NCBI GenBank assembly: GCA_013815395.1
Contig: JACDGH010000167.1
Coordinates: forward strand, 1-6,073
DNA: 6,073 nucleotides
Reading direction: 5' to 3'
Origin: Parachlamydiaceae bacterium
GTDB lineage: Bacteria; Chlamydiota; Chlamydiia; Chlamydiales; Parachlamydiaceae
The translations under genes were made by a program, and so were the position numbers. Shown piece after piece: positions 1-6,073 of this stretch (its first letter is position 1; every line of letters begins with the position of its first letter). Below the pieces are notes generated by a model, which worked only from the letters and a program-made list of their open reading frames with translations, was not told the DNA's origin and searched no databases.

Positions 1-80
1 AGAAGGTTACGTAGTAATTAATCGGAAAACAGCCTTTCAGCATATGACGTACTAAAGAGGCTGAGAAAAAATGGCAGAAA

Positions 81-301
81 ATAAATAATTTACGTTTGAC
101 GAAGTCCCTGGAGTGCGTCGGCTCTGCCGCGCCCTTCAATTCAGGAGTTCCGTTGAAGCGGAATATAATGATTTTGAAATAAAGTTTTCTTAGCTTTATC
201 CTTGTCTCCTACATATCAGGGCGCTTAAGAAGATCTCCTGAATTAAAGGGCGCGGCAAAGCCGACGCACTCCAGGGGCTTCGCCAAACGCAAACTATTTA
301 T
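81..301. repeat. Long imperfect inverted repeat, 67-nt arms
   Basis: The left arm (81-147) and right arm (235-301) are reverse complements at 61 of 67 positions without gaps, around an 87-nt centre. The six differences (left-arm positions 88, 92, 99, 105, 124 and 137) are all transitions. The arm core is strongly GC-rich (about 70% across 248-287) while the surroundings are AT-rich. The centre holds small hairpins of its own, such as TTCCG/CGGAA at 148-152 and 159-163 and ATAAAG/CTTTAT at 179-184 and 194-199. Both outer ends run into A/T tracts; on + the right arm is followed by eight T's (301-308). No transposase is encoded inside. A non-autonomous mobile element (MITE-like), a head-to-head pair of a dispersed intergenic repeat, or a bidirectional transcription-stop structure would all fit. 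The element family was not identified. Confidence 0.85.
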
Positions 302-348
302 TTTTTTTGCATTTTCTGTCAAACTCGGAAGTGCGACTCTACTAATTT
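248..348 (+). repeat. Dispersed GC-rich repeat, copy 1 (right half and tail)
   Basis: The 40-nt block 248-287 recurs at 2814-2853 in the same orientation with 37 of 40 matches. A second shared block, 326-348, starts CGGAAGTGC and ends CTCTACTAATTT; it recurs at 2878-2900 with 21 of 23 matches. The two blocks are joined by A/T-rich spacers of different length (38 nt here, 24 nt in the other copy). Conserved ends with a variable middle indicate one repeat unit present twice in the window rather than chance similarity. In this copy the first block also forms most of the right arm of the long inverted repeat. Confidence 0.8.
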
Positions 349-463
349 GTTTTTGTAAACCATCAGATTCTTATTTCATATTAATAAATAACATTCTATT
401 TTGAGTTTATGGATTTATCAATCAAAAAAGCGGTTGAATAATTTATTAAAAAAGCCTCTAGAT

Positions 464-467
464 AGGA
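464..467 (+). promoter_or_regulatory. Ribosome binding site of copA
   Basis: AGGA lies 7 nt before the ATG at 475 and supports that start. A perfect TATAAT at 468-473 falls between this site and the start codon. It is too close to act as the -10 box for this ATG unless transcription began inside the gene, so it is probably incidental. Confidence 0.6.
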
Positions 468-474
468 TATAATT

Positions 475-2772
475 ATGACAAAAAATGAATTAGACCCTGT
501 CTGTGGCATGACTGTCGATCAAGATAATGCTTCGTATAAAAGCAGCTATCAAGGACAGCAATATTTTTTTTGCAGCAAGCATTGTTTAGAGAACTTTAAA
601 AAAAATCCAGAAAGATATTTGAGCATTCGGCAAGAACAACAACCTCAAAAGCCACTGCCTAATTCGGCTACAGATTACACTTGCCCCATGCATCCTCAGA
701 TCGTGCAAGATCATCCCGGAAATTGTCCTATTTGTGGGATGGCTTTGGAGCCAAAAGCGATGTTTGTAGAAGCAGACAATTCCGAGTATCGTGATTTAAT
801 GAGCCGATTTTGGATAGGAGTTGCGTTAAGTATTCCTCTTCTGATCCTTGCAATGAGTGACATGGTCCCTTTTTTAAACCAATTGTTTTCACCCGAATTA
901 ACCCGCTTAATTCAATTCATTTTAAGCACTCCAGTGGTTCTTTGGGCTGGTTGGCCTTTACTTGTCCTGGCTTATCAATCGATAATTAATCGTCATCTTA
1001 ATATGTTTAGTTTAGTTGCTATGGGTGTAGGCACAGCATATTTTTATAGTATTCTTGCGTTATTCTTTCCTAATATTTTTCCTTCTACTTTCAGCCATCA
1101 TGGAGAAATTCCAATTTATTTTGAATCAGCAGCCATTATTACAGTTTTAGTTCTGTTTGGCCAGGTATTAGAGCTCAAGGCGAGAAGTCAAACAAGTCAG
1201 GCCATTAAAGCACTTCTTGATAGAGCGGCTAAATCGGCGCGTGTTGTCCGCGATGGACAGGAAGTGGAAGTGTCAATTGACCAAGTTCAAATTGGGGATA
1301 ATTTGCGTGTGCGCCCGGGAGATAAGATTCCCGTAGATGGCAAAATTATAGAAGGCAAAAGTTCTATTGATGAATCGATGATTTCAGGGGAGTCTATGCC
1401 TGTTGAAAAGACAATCAACGATTCAATCACTGGAGGAACTGTCAATCAGACAGGAAGCTTTTTAATGCGTGCAGAAAGAGTGGGGAACGAAACGCTTCTT
1501 TCACGTATTGTACAGATGGTTTCCGAGGCGCAAAGGAGCCGAGCTCCAATTCAAAGCTTAGTCGACAAAGTTTCTGGGTATTTTGTGCCCGCAGTTATTT
1601 TAGTGGCTATTCTTACTTTCATTATTTGGGCACTCTTTGGACCAGAACCTTCCATTGCTTATGGGCTTGTGAATGCCGTTGCTGTTTTAATTATTGCTTG
1701 TCCATGTGCTCTTGGCTTAGCAACCCCAATGTCAATTATGGTGGGAATGGGGAAAGGTGCAGAAGTTGGAGTTTTAATCAAAAATGCTGAAGCCTTAGAA
1801 AAGTTAGAAAAGGTTAAAATGATTATTATGGATAAAACGGGCACTCTTACAGAAGGGAAGCCGAAATTGTCGCAAGTGGTCACGACAGGTAGGTGGTCTG
1901 AAAATGATCTCATTCGAATAGCTGCGGCAGTTGAACAAAATAGTGAGCATCCTTTAGCAACATCTATAGTGCAAGAGGCTAAAGAAAGAGCCTTAAAAAT
2001 ATCTAAGGTGGATAACTTTATTTCCATTACTGGTGGAGGGATTAGCGGAAATGTTGCAAACCAGGAAGTAATCATTGGCAAATTTGATCTTTTACAAAGC
2101 AGGAGAATTGTAGGCTTAATGGGGCTTCAAGAACAAGCAGAAAGTCTTCAACGGCAAGCACAGACTGTTATGTTTGTTTCGATTGATGGGCAAATAGCGG
2201 GATTGATTACGGTGAGTGATCCTATTAAAAATTCCACATTTAACGCTGTTAAAGCACTTCATGATTTAGGACTTAAGATCGTTATGTTGTCGGGAGATAA
2301 TGAACACACAGCTATAGCTGTGGCTAACAAGCTAGGGATTGATGAAGTTCACGCAGGAGTGGATCCCAAATTTAAGCAAGAATTTGTAAGGCAGGCAAAA
2401 AATAGAGGTGGACTTGTAGCTATGGCGGGAGATGGAGTTAATGATGCGCCAGCTTTAGCAGCAGCTGACGTAGGTATTGCTATGGGGACTGGCACAGATG
2501 TAGCCATGGAAAGCGCGGACGTGACCTTAGTAAAAGGGGATCTAAGGGGAATTGTAAAAGCAATCCATCTAAGTCACGCCATGATGCGCAATATCCGTCA
2601 AAATTTATTCTTCGCTTTTATTTACAATATTTTGGGAATTTCGATTGCAACAGGCTTGCTTTATCCCTTTACAGGACTATTGTTGAATCCCATTATTGCG
2701 GCACTTGCTATGAGTTTAAGTTCAGTCTCTGTTATTACAAATGCTTTGAGGCTGCGAAATACGAAATTATAA
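475..2772 (+). CDS. copA: Cu(I)-exporting P1B-type ATPase with YHS and heavy-metal-binding N-terminus
   Basis: This 765-residue inner-membrane pump should use ATP to move Cu(I) out of the cytoplasm. The N-terminus carries a YHS domain (about 6-49; DPVCGM, C10, C33, C37), then a heavy-metal-binding domain (about 68-94; CPMHP at 70-74, CPICGM at 84-89). The common CxxC HMA domain is absent. Eight membrane segments are visible at about 112-131, 145-167, 177-198, 213-234, 366-390, 396-420, 709-730 and 735-757. Catalytic motifs are complete: SGES 304-307, CPC 409-411, phosphorylated D453 in DKTGT, the HP pair at 492-493 and GDGVND 652-657. Y717-N718 and M746xxS749-S750 complete the P1B-1 signature, favouring Cu(I), with Ag(I) possible, over zinc. 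The ATG has an AGGA site 7 nt upstream. No copper chaperone or regulator gene is adjacent. The gene lies between two direct copies of a GC-rich repeat. Family and metal class are secure; the physiological role is inferred. Confidence 0.96.
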   Translation: MTKNELDPVCGMTVDQDNASYKSSYQGQQYFFCSKHCLENFKKNPERYLSIRQEQQPQKPLPNSATDYTCPMHPQIVQDHPGNCPICGMALEPKAMFVEADNSEYRDLMSRFWIGVALSIPLLILAMSDMVPFLNQLFSPELTRLIQFILSTPVVLWAGWPLLVLAYQSIINRHLNMFSLVAMGVGTAYFYSILALFFPNIFPSTFSHHGEIPIYFESAAIITVLVLFGQVLELKARSQTSQAIKALLDRAAKSARVVRDGQEVEVSIDQVQIGDNLRVRPGDKIPVDGKIIEGKSSIDESMISGESMPVEKTINDSITGGTVNQTGSFLMRAERVGNETLLSRIVQMVSEAQRSRAPIQSLVDKVSGYFVPAVILVAILTFIIWALFGPEPSIAYGLVNAVAVLIIACPCALGLATPMSIMVGMGKGAEVGVLIKNAEALEKLEKVKMIIMDKTGTLTEGKPKLSQVVTTGRWSENDLIRIAAAVEQNSEHPLATSIVQEAKERALKISKVDNFISITGGGISGNVANQEVIIGKFDLLQSRRIVGLMGLQEQAESLQRQAQTVMFVSIDGQIAGLITVSDPIKNSTFNAVKALHDLGLKIVMLSGDNEHTAIAVANKLGIDEVHAGVDPKFKQEFVRQAKNRGGLVAMAGDGVNDAPALAAADVGIAMGTGTDVAMESADVTLVKGDLRGIVKAIHLSHAMMRNIRQNLFFAFIYNILGISIATGLLYPFTGLLLNPIIAALAMSLSSVSVITNALRLRNTKL

Positions 2773-2793
2773 TTTCTAATAGGTCGCGAACTT

Positions 2794-2900
2794 GCGTTTG
2801 GCAAAGCCCTGGAGGGCGCGGTAGAGCCGACGCACTCCAGGGGCTTCTCCAAAAACATATTATCTATTTCCTATCAGCGGAAGTGCAGCTCTACTAATTT
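2794..2900 (+). repeat. Dispersed GC-rich repeat, copy 2 (internally deleted)
   Basis: This copy starts about 20 nt after the copA stop. Its left part (2794-2814) matches the outer part of the copy-1 arm read in reverse complement, and then joins directly to GGGCGCGG and the rest of the right arm (2814-2853; 37 of 40 matches with 248-287). The inner left arm and the central loop seen in copy 1 are missing. The tail block 2878-2900 is also conserved. What remains can still fold: CCCTGGAG at 2807-2814 pairs exactly with CTCCAGGG at 2835-2842, and pairing can extend imperfectly to about 2796 and 2856. The hairpin could stop copA transcripts, but no run of T's follows, so a classical intrinsic terminator is not shown. 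Confidence 0.8.
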
Positions 2901-3101
2901 CCAAAAATGAAATGGGAATTTTCAACTAAGGATGGTATATCATAATTGAAGAGTTTGAATTCCATTTTATCAAATTTAGGCACTTTTTCATAGTACGAAG
3001 CATTGAACTTGTGTTAACTTATCATAAATTTCCATATCAATTATCTTCAATCTGAACACAAGCCCCCTAATGCCTAAATCAAAACGAAGGGATGAATCTA
3101 A
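2901..3101 (+). promoter_or_regulatory. Leader of the ABC gene with possible competing hairpins
   Basis: No gene is present; the longest ATG-started frames are about a dozen codons. Two pairings are visible. CTTGTGTT (3008-3015) pairs with AACACAAG (3055-3062), extendable by GCATT (3000-3004) with AATGC (3069-3073). Alternatively ATTTAGGCA (2974-2982) pairs with TGCCTAAAT (3071-3079). Positions 3071-3073 are used by both the extension and the second pairing, so those two cannot form together. The structures end just before the ribosome binding site. No good sigma-70 promoter was found. A regulatory role is inferred only from position and pairing. Confidence 0.35.
3087..3091 (+). promoter_or_regulatory. 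Ribosome binding site selecting a GTG start
   Basis: AAGGG lies 10 nt before the GTG at 3102. A nearer ATG at 3092 is out of frame, overlaps the end of this site and closes after 8 codons, so GTG is the better start. The next in-frame ATG is codon 23, inside the first membrane segment. The GTG begins a perfect 10-bp palindrome, GTGAATTCAC (3102-3111). Confidence 0.65.
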
Positions 3102-4856
3102 GTGAATTCACGTATTAAAAAATTTTTCTCCTATTATAAACCCTATTTGGGGTTATTTTACACAGATATGCTGTGCGCTCTAATTGTATCATTAATTACG
3201 TTGGTTATCCCGTTATGCGTAAGATTTATTACCAAAAATTTGCTAGAGACTAATTCTGCTGAAGCCCTGAATCACATATATATGATGGGTGGAGTCATGC
3301 TTGCTTTAATTGCCCTCCATACGGCCTGTCACGCATTTATAGACTATAAGGGACATGTGATGGGAGCTTTGATGGAAAGAGATATGCGCAATGAATTATT
3401 TGAGCATTATCAGAAACTTTCTTTTAAGTTTTATGATGAACATAGGACGGGTCAGCTAATGACACGGATCTCAAGTGATTCGTTTGATCTTGCGGAATTA
3501 TATCATCACGGTCCAGAAGATATAGTTATAGCGTCACTTAATTTTCTTGGCGCATTTATCATTCTAATGCTTATCAATGTGAAACTTGCCATTATCGCAC
3601 TTCTTTTTTTGCCCATCATGGGGATTTATGGATTTTACTTTAGTAAAAAAATGCATCTTGCAATGAGGGCAAGTAAAGATAGAATCGGAGATATTAATAC
3701 ACAAGTTGAAGATACACTTTCAGGAATTAGGGTTGTAAAGTCTTTTACAAATGAAGAAGAGGAAAAAAAGAAATTTGCTTATGAAAACAATCGTTTTCTC
3801 GAAAGTAGAAAAAATGGCTATAAAAGTGAGGCTTATTTTTACGAAGGCCTAATTACGTTTACACAATTGATGACTGTTACAGTTGTGATCTTTGGTGCAG
3901 TAAGTATCGTTAAAGGGACGTTATATTTAGCTGATTTACTAACCTTTTTACTCTACATTGTTATTTTAATTGAGCCCATTCAAAGGTTAGGAAACTTTAC
4001 TAGGCTCTATCAAGAAGGGATTACAGGTTTTAATCGGTTTATGGAAATTTTAGAGGTAGAGCCTGATATTCAGGATGCTATCGATGCAGTGAAACTGACG
4101 GATGTCCAAGGAAATATACAATTTAAGAATGTAAGTTTTAAATATAAAGAAGGCTATGATCACGTCCTAAAAAATATTACGTTGAATATAAAAGTAGGAG
4201 AATATGTGGCTTTAGTAGGGCCTTCTGGTGCTGGAAAAACAACTCTATGTTCTTTAATTCCTAGATTTTATGAAGTAAGCGAAGGAGAGATATTAATAGA
4301 TGGCAAAAGCATTGGAGGACTTAATTTACGATCATTAAGAAAAAATATAGGTCTTGTTCAACAAGACGTCTACCTATTTGCGGGCACTGTAATAGATAAT
4401 ATTCGCTATGGTGATCTTGATGCTAGTAATGAGGAAATTATTGAAGCAGCCAAAAAAGCAAATGCACATGATTTTATTATGGCGCTACCACATGGGTATG
4501 ACACGGATATAGGTCAACGCGGCGTAAAGCTATCAGGCGGACAAAAGCAGCGCATAAGTGTTGCGCGCGTTTTTTTAAAAAATCCCCCTATAATTATTTT
4601 TGATGAAGCCACAAGTTCTTTAGATAATGAAAGTGAAAAATCTGTACAAGATTCCCTCGAAAAGCTCATTAAAGATCGGACAACACTTGTGATTGCTCAC
4701 CGTCTATCAACAATCAGAAATGCGCAAAGAATCCTTGTTCTCACAGATAATGGAATTGAGGAACAAGGTACGCATGAAGAGTTAATTTCTTCGAATGGAG
4801 CCTATGCAAATTTATATCATATGCAGCTAAGAATACAGGATACTGATAGTAAATAG
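3102..4856 (+). CDS. Half-size ABC exporter, fused membrane and ATPase domains
   Basis: This 584-residue protein is a type IV (MsbA/Sav1866-like) ABC half-transporter expected to work as a homodimer in the inner membrane, using ATP to export a substrate the sequence does not reveal (drug, lipid or peptide are all possible). The membrane domain fills about 1-320, with hydrophobic segments near 20-42, 60-80, 142-160, 162-180, 248-270 and 274-292. The ATPase domain has Walker A GPSGAGKTT (373-381), Q-loop Q421, signature LSGGQ (477-481), Walker B ending in D501 with catalytic E502, and H-loop H533, all intact. Length is normal for the family. The second half-gene of a heterodimeric pair is not in the window. 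The opening around YYKPYLGLF resembles, to my reading, exporters common in Firmicutes; a database search would be needed to argue transfer. It is on the copA strand but 329 bp away, so a shared operon is doubtful. Confidence 0.94.
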   Translation: MNSRIKKFFSYYKPYLGLFYTDMLCALIVSLITLVIPLCVRFITKNLLETNSAEALNHIYMMGGVMLALIALHTACHAFIDYKGHVMGALMERDMRNELFEHYQKLSFKFYDEHRTGQLMTRISSDSFDLAELYHHGPEDIVIASLNFLGAFIILMLINVKLAIIALLFLPIMGIYGFYFSKKMHLAMRASKDRIGDINTQVEDTLSGIRVVKSFTNEEEEKKKFAYENNRFLESRKNGYKSEAYFYEGLITFTQLMTVTVVIFGAVSIVKGTLYLADLLTFLLYIVILIEPIQRLGNFTRLYQEGITGFNRFMEILEVEPDIQDAIDAVKLTDVQGNIQFKNVSFKYKEGYDHVLKNITLNIKVGEYVALVGPSGAGKTTLCSLIPRFYEVSEGEILIDGKSIGGLNLRSLRKNIGLVQQDVYLFAGTVIDNIRYGDLDASNEEIIEAAKKANAHDFIMALPHGYDTDIGQRGVKLSGGQKQRISVARVFLKNPPIIIFDEATSSLDNESEKSVQDSLEKLIKDRTTLVIAHRLSTIRNAQRILVLTDNGIEEQGTHEELISSNGAYANLYHMQLRIQDTDSK

Positions 4857-4905
4857 ATCCAATCCATCTCAAATTGACATTAAAAATTCGTTCAATTTTT
4901 GGAAC

Positions 4906-4942
4906 GGGGAAAATAGGCTTACTTCGTAATACTATTTTCCCC
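4906..4942. terminator. Hairpin between convergent genes
   Basis: GGGGAAAATAG (4906-4916) and CTATTTTCCCC (4932-4942) form a perfect 11-bp inverted repeat. The 15-nt loop can fold further through TTAC/GTAA (919-922 and 926-929 within the 4000s), giving a nearly continuous stem. It lies in the 127-bp gap between the ends of the ABC gene and the opposite-strand SDR gene, the usual place for a bidirectional terminator. Neither strand has a clear T-run after the stem, so it may be a Rho-independent stop of poor quality or a 3'-end stabiliser. A weaker AT-only hairpin (AAAAATT/AATTTTT, 4882-4900) lies just before it. Confidence 0.55.
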
Positions 4943-4983
4943 ATGAAATCACTGAAAAAGACCAACCCTCAATTATTTAAAAA

Positions 4984-5778
4984 TTAATTATTGCGCGTGA
5001 CTAAAGATTTTGAAATCATAGCAGTAATGTATCTAGGGCAAAATTTGTTCAATGTGCCTAGAAATTTATTTTTAAATCCATGGATTACAGATAGTTTTTT
5101 ACTAAACATGCTTTTAATGGCATCTTCCGCAACATTTTTGGGATCTTCCCTAGTGCTTTTTTCATAAAATTGATGTGAATCTGGAATGCTTGCTTGTTTA
5201 AAGAAATTGGTATCAGTATGACCCGGCGAAAAGCATGTGACTGAAACATTGTAATCTTTTAATTCCATAGCAATGGCTTCAGAAAAATTTAAAACGTAAG
5301 TTTTAGAAGCTGCGTAAGCTGAAATGTATGGAACAGGCTGATAAGCGCCCAATGAGGCCACATTTAAAATATAACCGGATTTTTTATCTATCATGTCTTG
5401 TGAATATAGCTTGCAAAGGCATGTTAGTGAATAATTATTTAGCATGAGCATATCATACAGTTCTTCTGTATCGATCCCCTCGATTTCACCATACATACCA
5501 GATCCAGCATTGTTAATTAAAACATCGATGGAAATATCAAGAATCTTTGTATACTGGTAAAGACTTTGGGCAGCTTCCTTTTTTGATAAATCGGCTTCGA
5601 AAATTTCAATAGTTTGATCTTTGTTAATTTCTAAAAGCTCATTTTTAACTTTTTGAAGGGCTGATATTCGACGTGAAACCAGTACTAAATTATAGCCATG
5701 ATCAAATAAAATGATTGCCATTTCTTTTCCAATGCCGCCAGATGCTCCAGTAATTAACGCATATTTATTATTAGTCAT
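4984..5778 (-). CDS. Classical short-chain dehydrogenase/reductase (SDR)
   Basis: This 264-residue protein is a cytosolic NAD(P)-dependent oxidoreductase acting on an unidentified alcohol or carbonyl substrate. The Rossmann nucleotide-binding motif TGASGGIG is at 10-17, the NNAG motif at 89-92, and the catalytic residues are S142 and Y155xxxK159, with an Asn at 114 or 115 as the likely fourth member. The SPG turn after the active site is at 184-186. R36-R37 after the second strand suggest a preference for NADP(H). The layout resembles the broad DltE/YqjQ-type group (COG0300), whose members often have unknown substrates. The C-terminal part (about 225-264) is basic and lacks recognisable motifs. 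The ATG is preceded by AGGA 8 nt upstream. The gene converges on the ABC exporter and has no same-strand partner in the window, so the context does not define its pathway. Confidence 0.93.
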   Translation of the reverse strand: MTNNKYALITGASGGIGKEMAIILFDHGYNLVLVSRRISALQKVKNELLEINKDQTIEIFEADLSKKEAAQSLYQYTKILDISIDVLINNAGSGMYGEIEGIDTEELYDMLMLNNYSLTCLCKLYSQDMIDKKSGYILNVASLGAYQPVPYISAYAASKTYVLNFSEAIAMELKDYNVSVTCFSPGHTDTNFFKQASIPDSHQFYEKSTREDPKNVAEDAIKSMFSKKLSVIHGFKNKFLGTLNKFCPRYITAMISKSLVTRNN

Positions 5779-5786
5779 GGGAGTGA

Positions 5787-5790
5787 TCCT
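5787..5790 (-). promoter_or_regulatory. Ribosome binding site of the SDR gene
   Basis: Read on the - strand, AGGA lies 8 nt before the ATG (5778-5776), supporting this start codon. Confidence 0.6.
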
Positions 5791-5854
5791 AAATTTATAA
5801 GTTTATATTTCTCAAAAGATTCAGCGATTTCATTCAATCTTCAAATTGCTTAAA

Positions 5855-5882
5855 ATTATACTAATTTTGGCTCTAGCCGAAA
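5855..5882 (-). promoter_or_regulatory. Possible SDR promoter with operator-like palindrome
   Basis: On the - strand a perfect TATAAT (5860 down to 5855) lies about 77 nt before the SDR start codon. At the expected -35 distance no good TTGACA match exists; TTTCGG is the nearest. That same -35 zone is covered by an 18-bp near-palindrome (5865-5882: TTTTGGCT, 2-nt centre, AGCCGAAA; one mismatched pair). A regulator bound there could make up for the poor -35 box or block it. This is inferred from position only. Confidence 0.35.
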
Positions 5883-6073
5883 CAGATAATTTAAATGAAA
5901 TGACGTACTAATATGATACAGTCAAATAATACATTAAACAAGATTTAAAAGGTTCTTGGGAAGAATTGGGGGCGGAGGTGAAATTAAAAGGTTTACACAG
6001 AAAATGGACTTGATGGGTATTAAAGCATTGGATAAGACGATGAACATTTCGTAAAGACTCTATACGGCCTGCC
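5883..6073. other. Unassigned right-hand edge
   Basis: No gene was recognised. The only frame open across most of this stretch is on the - strand, 6072 down to a TAG at 5910-5908 (54 codons entering from the window edge). Its peptide begins AGRIESLRNVHRLIQ and has no family motif that I can name. The opposite strand has a perfect Shine-Dalgarno-like GGAGGTG at 5974-5980 with no start codon at a suitable distance. The stretch could hold the 3' end of a gene beyond the window, a decayed gene, or plain intergenic DNA. Confidence 0.3.

Larger units (their letters stand above)
1..474. other. Intergenic region upstream of copA
   Basis: No convincing gene was found in these 474 bases. Most of the middle is the long inverted repeat described separately (81-301), followed by the repeat-family tail motif at 326-348. 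From 349 to the copA start the sequence is very AT-rich. A weak promoter-like pair can be drawn there (TTGTAA at 353-358, CATATT at 377-382, 18-nt spacer), but it matches the consensus poorly and I give it little weight. No CueR- or CopY-type operator was recognised. The first 55 bases contain a 17-codon open frame on + that ends in TAA at 53-55. It could be the tail of a gene outside the window, but it is too short to judge. Confidence 0.6.

Noticed and set aside
2..55. 17-codon open frame from the left edge ending in TAA
   Set aside because: It could be the tail of an upstream gene but is too short to support any call.
81..301. CRISPR array or retron-like RNA
   Set aside because: There are only two arms in inverted, not direct, order, no regular spacers, and no cas or reverse transcriptase gene in the window.
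468..473. Perfect TATAAT just before the copA ATG
   Set aside because: As a -10 box it would start transcription inside copA; no partner -35 at normal spacing.
1659..2081. 140-codon open frame on the - strand inside copA
   Set aside because: It lies wholly antisense to conserved catalytic parts of the ATPase and has no recognisable motif; it is a shadow of the real gene.
2661..2858. 65-codon open frame on the - strand across the copA end and repeat copy 2
   Set aside because: Its coding part is antisense to copA and its start lies in the repeat; no family features and no ribosome binding site that stands out.
4741..4965. 74-codon open frame on the - strand at the end of the ABC gene
   Set aside because: Half is antisense to the ABC ATPase domain and the remainder covers the intergenic hairpin; the peptide shows no motif.
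44..5911. Exact 12-mer ATGACGTACTAA at 44-55 and 5900-5911
   Set aside because: One such 12-base match is expected by chance in a window this size and the flanks show no further similarity, so it is not evidence of element ends.
5974..5980. Perfect Shine-Dalgarno-like GGAGGTG on the + strand
   Set aside because: No start codon follows at a usable distance, and the GTG within it opens only 11 codons.

Overview
The window is AT-rich bacterial DNA with three full-length genes and two long non-coding stretches. The genes encode a copper-type P1B ATPase (+ strand), a half-size ABC exporter (+) and a classical short-chain dehydrogenase/reductase (SDR, - strand). There is no rRNA, tRNA or phage gene to place the organism. 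AT-rich codons, short Shine-Dalgarno sites and GC-rich dispersed intergenic repeats in an AT-rich background would fit an amoeba-associated or environmental intracellular bacterium, such as a chlamydia-like organism. That is a low-confidence impression from style, not a marker-based assignment.

Layout. Positions 1-474 contain no convincing gene but hold a very long inverted repeat: arms 81-147 and 235-301, 67 nt each, 61 of 67 matching. A copper ATPase gene (475-2772) follows, with an unusual N-terminus made of a YHS domain plus a heavy-metal-binding CPMHP/CPxCGM domain instead of the usual CxxC domain. About 20 nt after its stop lies a shorter, internally deleted copy of the same repeat family, in the same orientation as the right half of the first copy. 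A roughly 200-bp leader with possible competing hairpins precedes the ABC exporter gene (3102-4856, GTG start). A 127-bp intergenic region with an 11-bp perfect hairpin separates it from the convergent SDR gene (4984-5778, - strand). The last 295 bp hold the SDR promoter region and an unassigned tail.

How it fits together. CopA would export Cu(I) from the cytoplasm. The ABC protein would form a homodimeric exporter of unknown substrate. The SDR would be a cytosolic NAD(P)-dependent oxidoreductase of unknown substrate. Nothing in the sequence ties the three into one pathway: copA and the ABC gene are 329 bp apart with a repeat between them, and the SDR is on the other strand. No copper regulator, chaperone or other metal gene is visible.

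No clear new multi-gene system is present. The most interesting signal is the GC-rich repeat family that brackets copA as direct copies.
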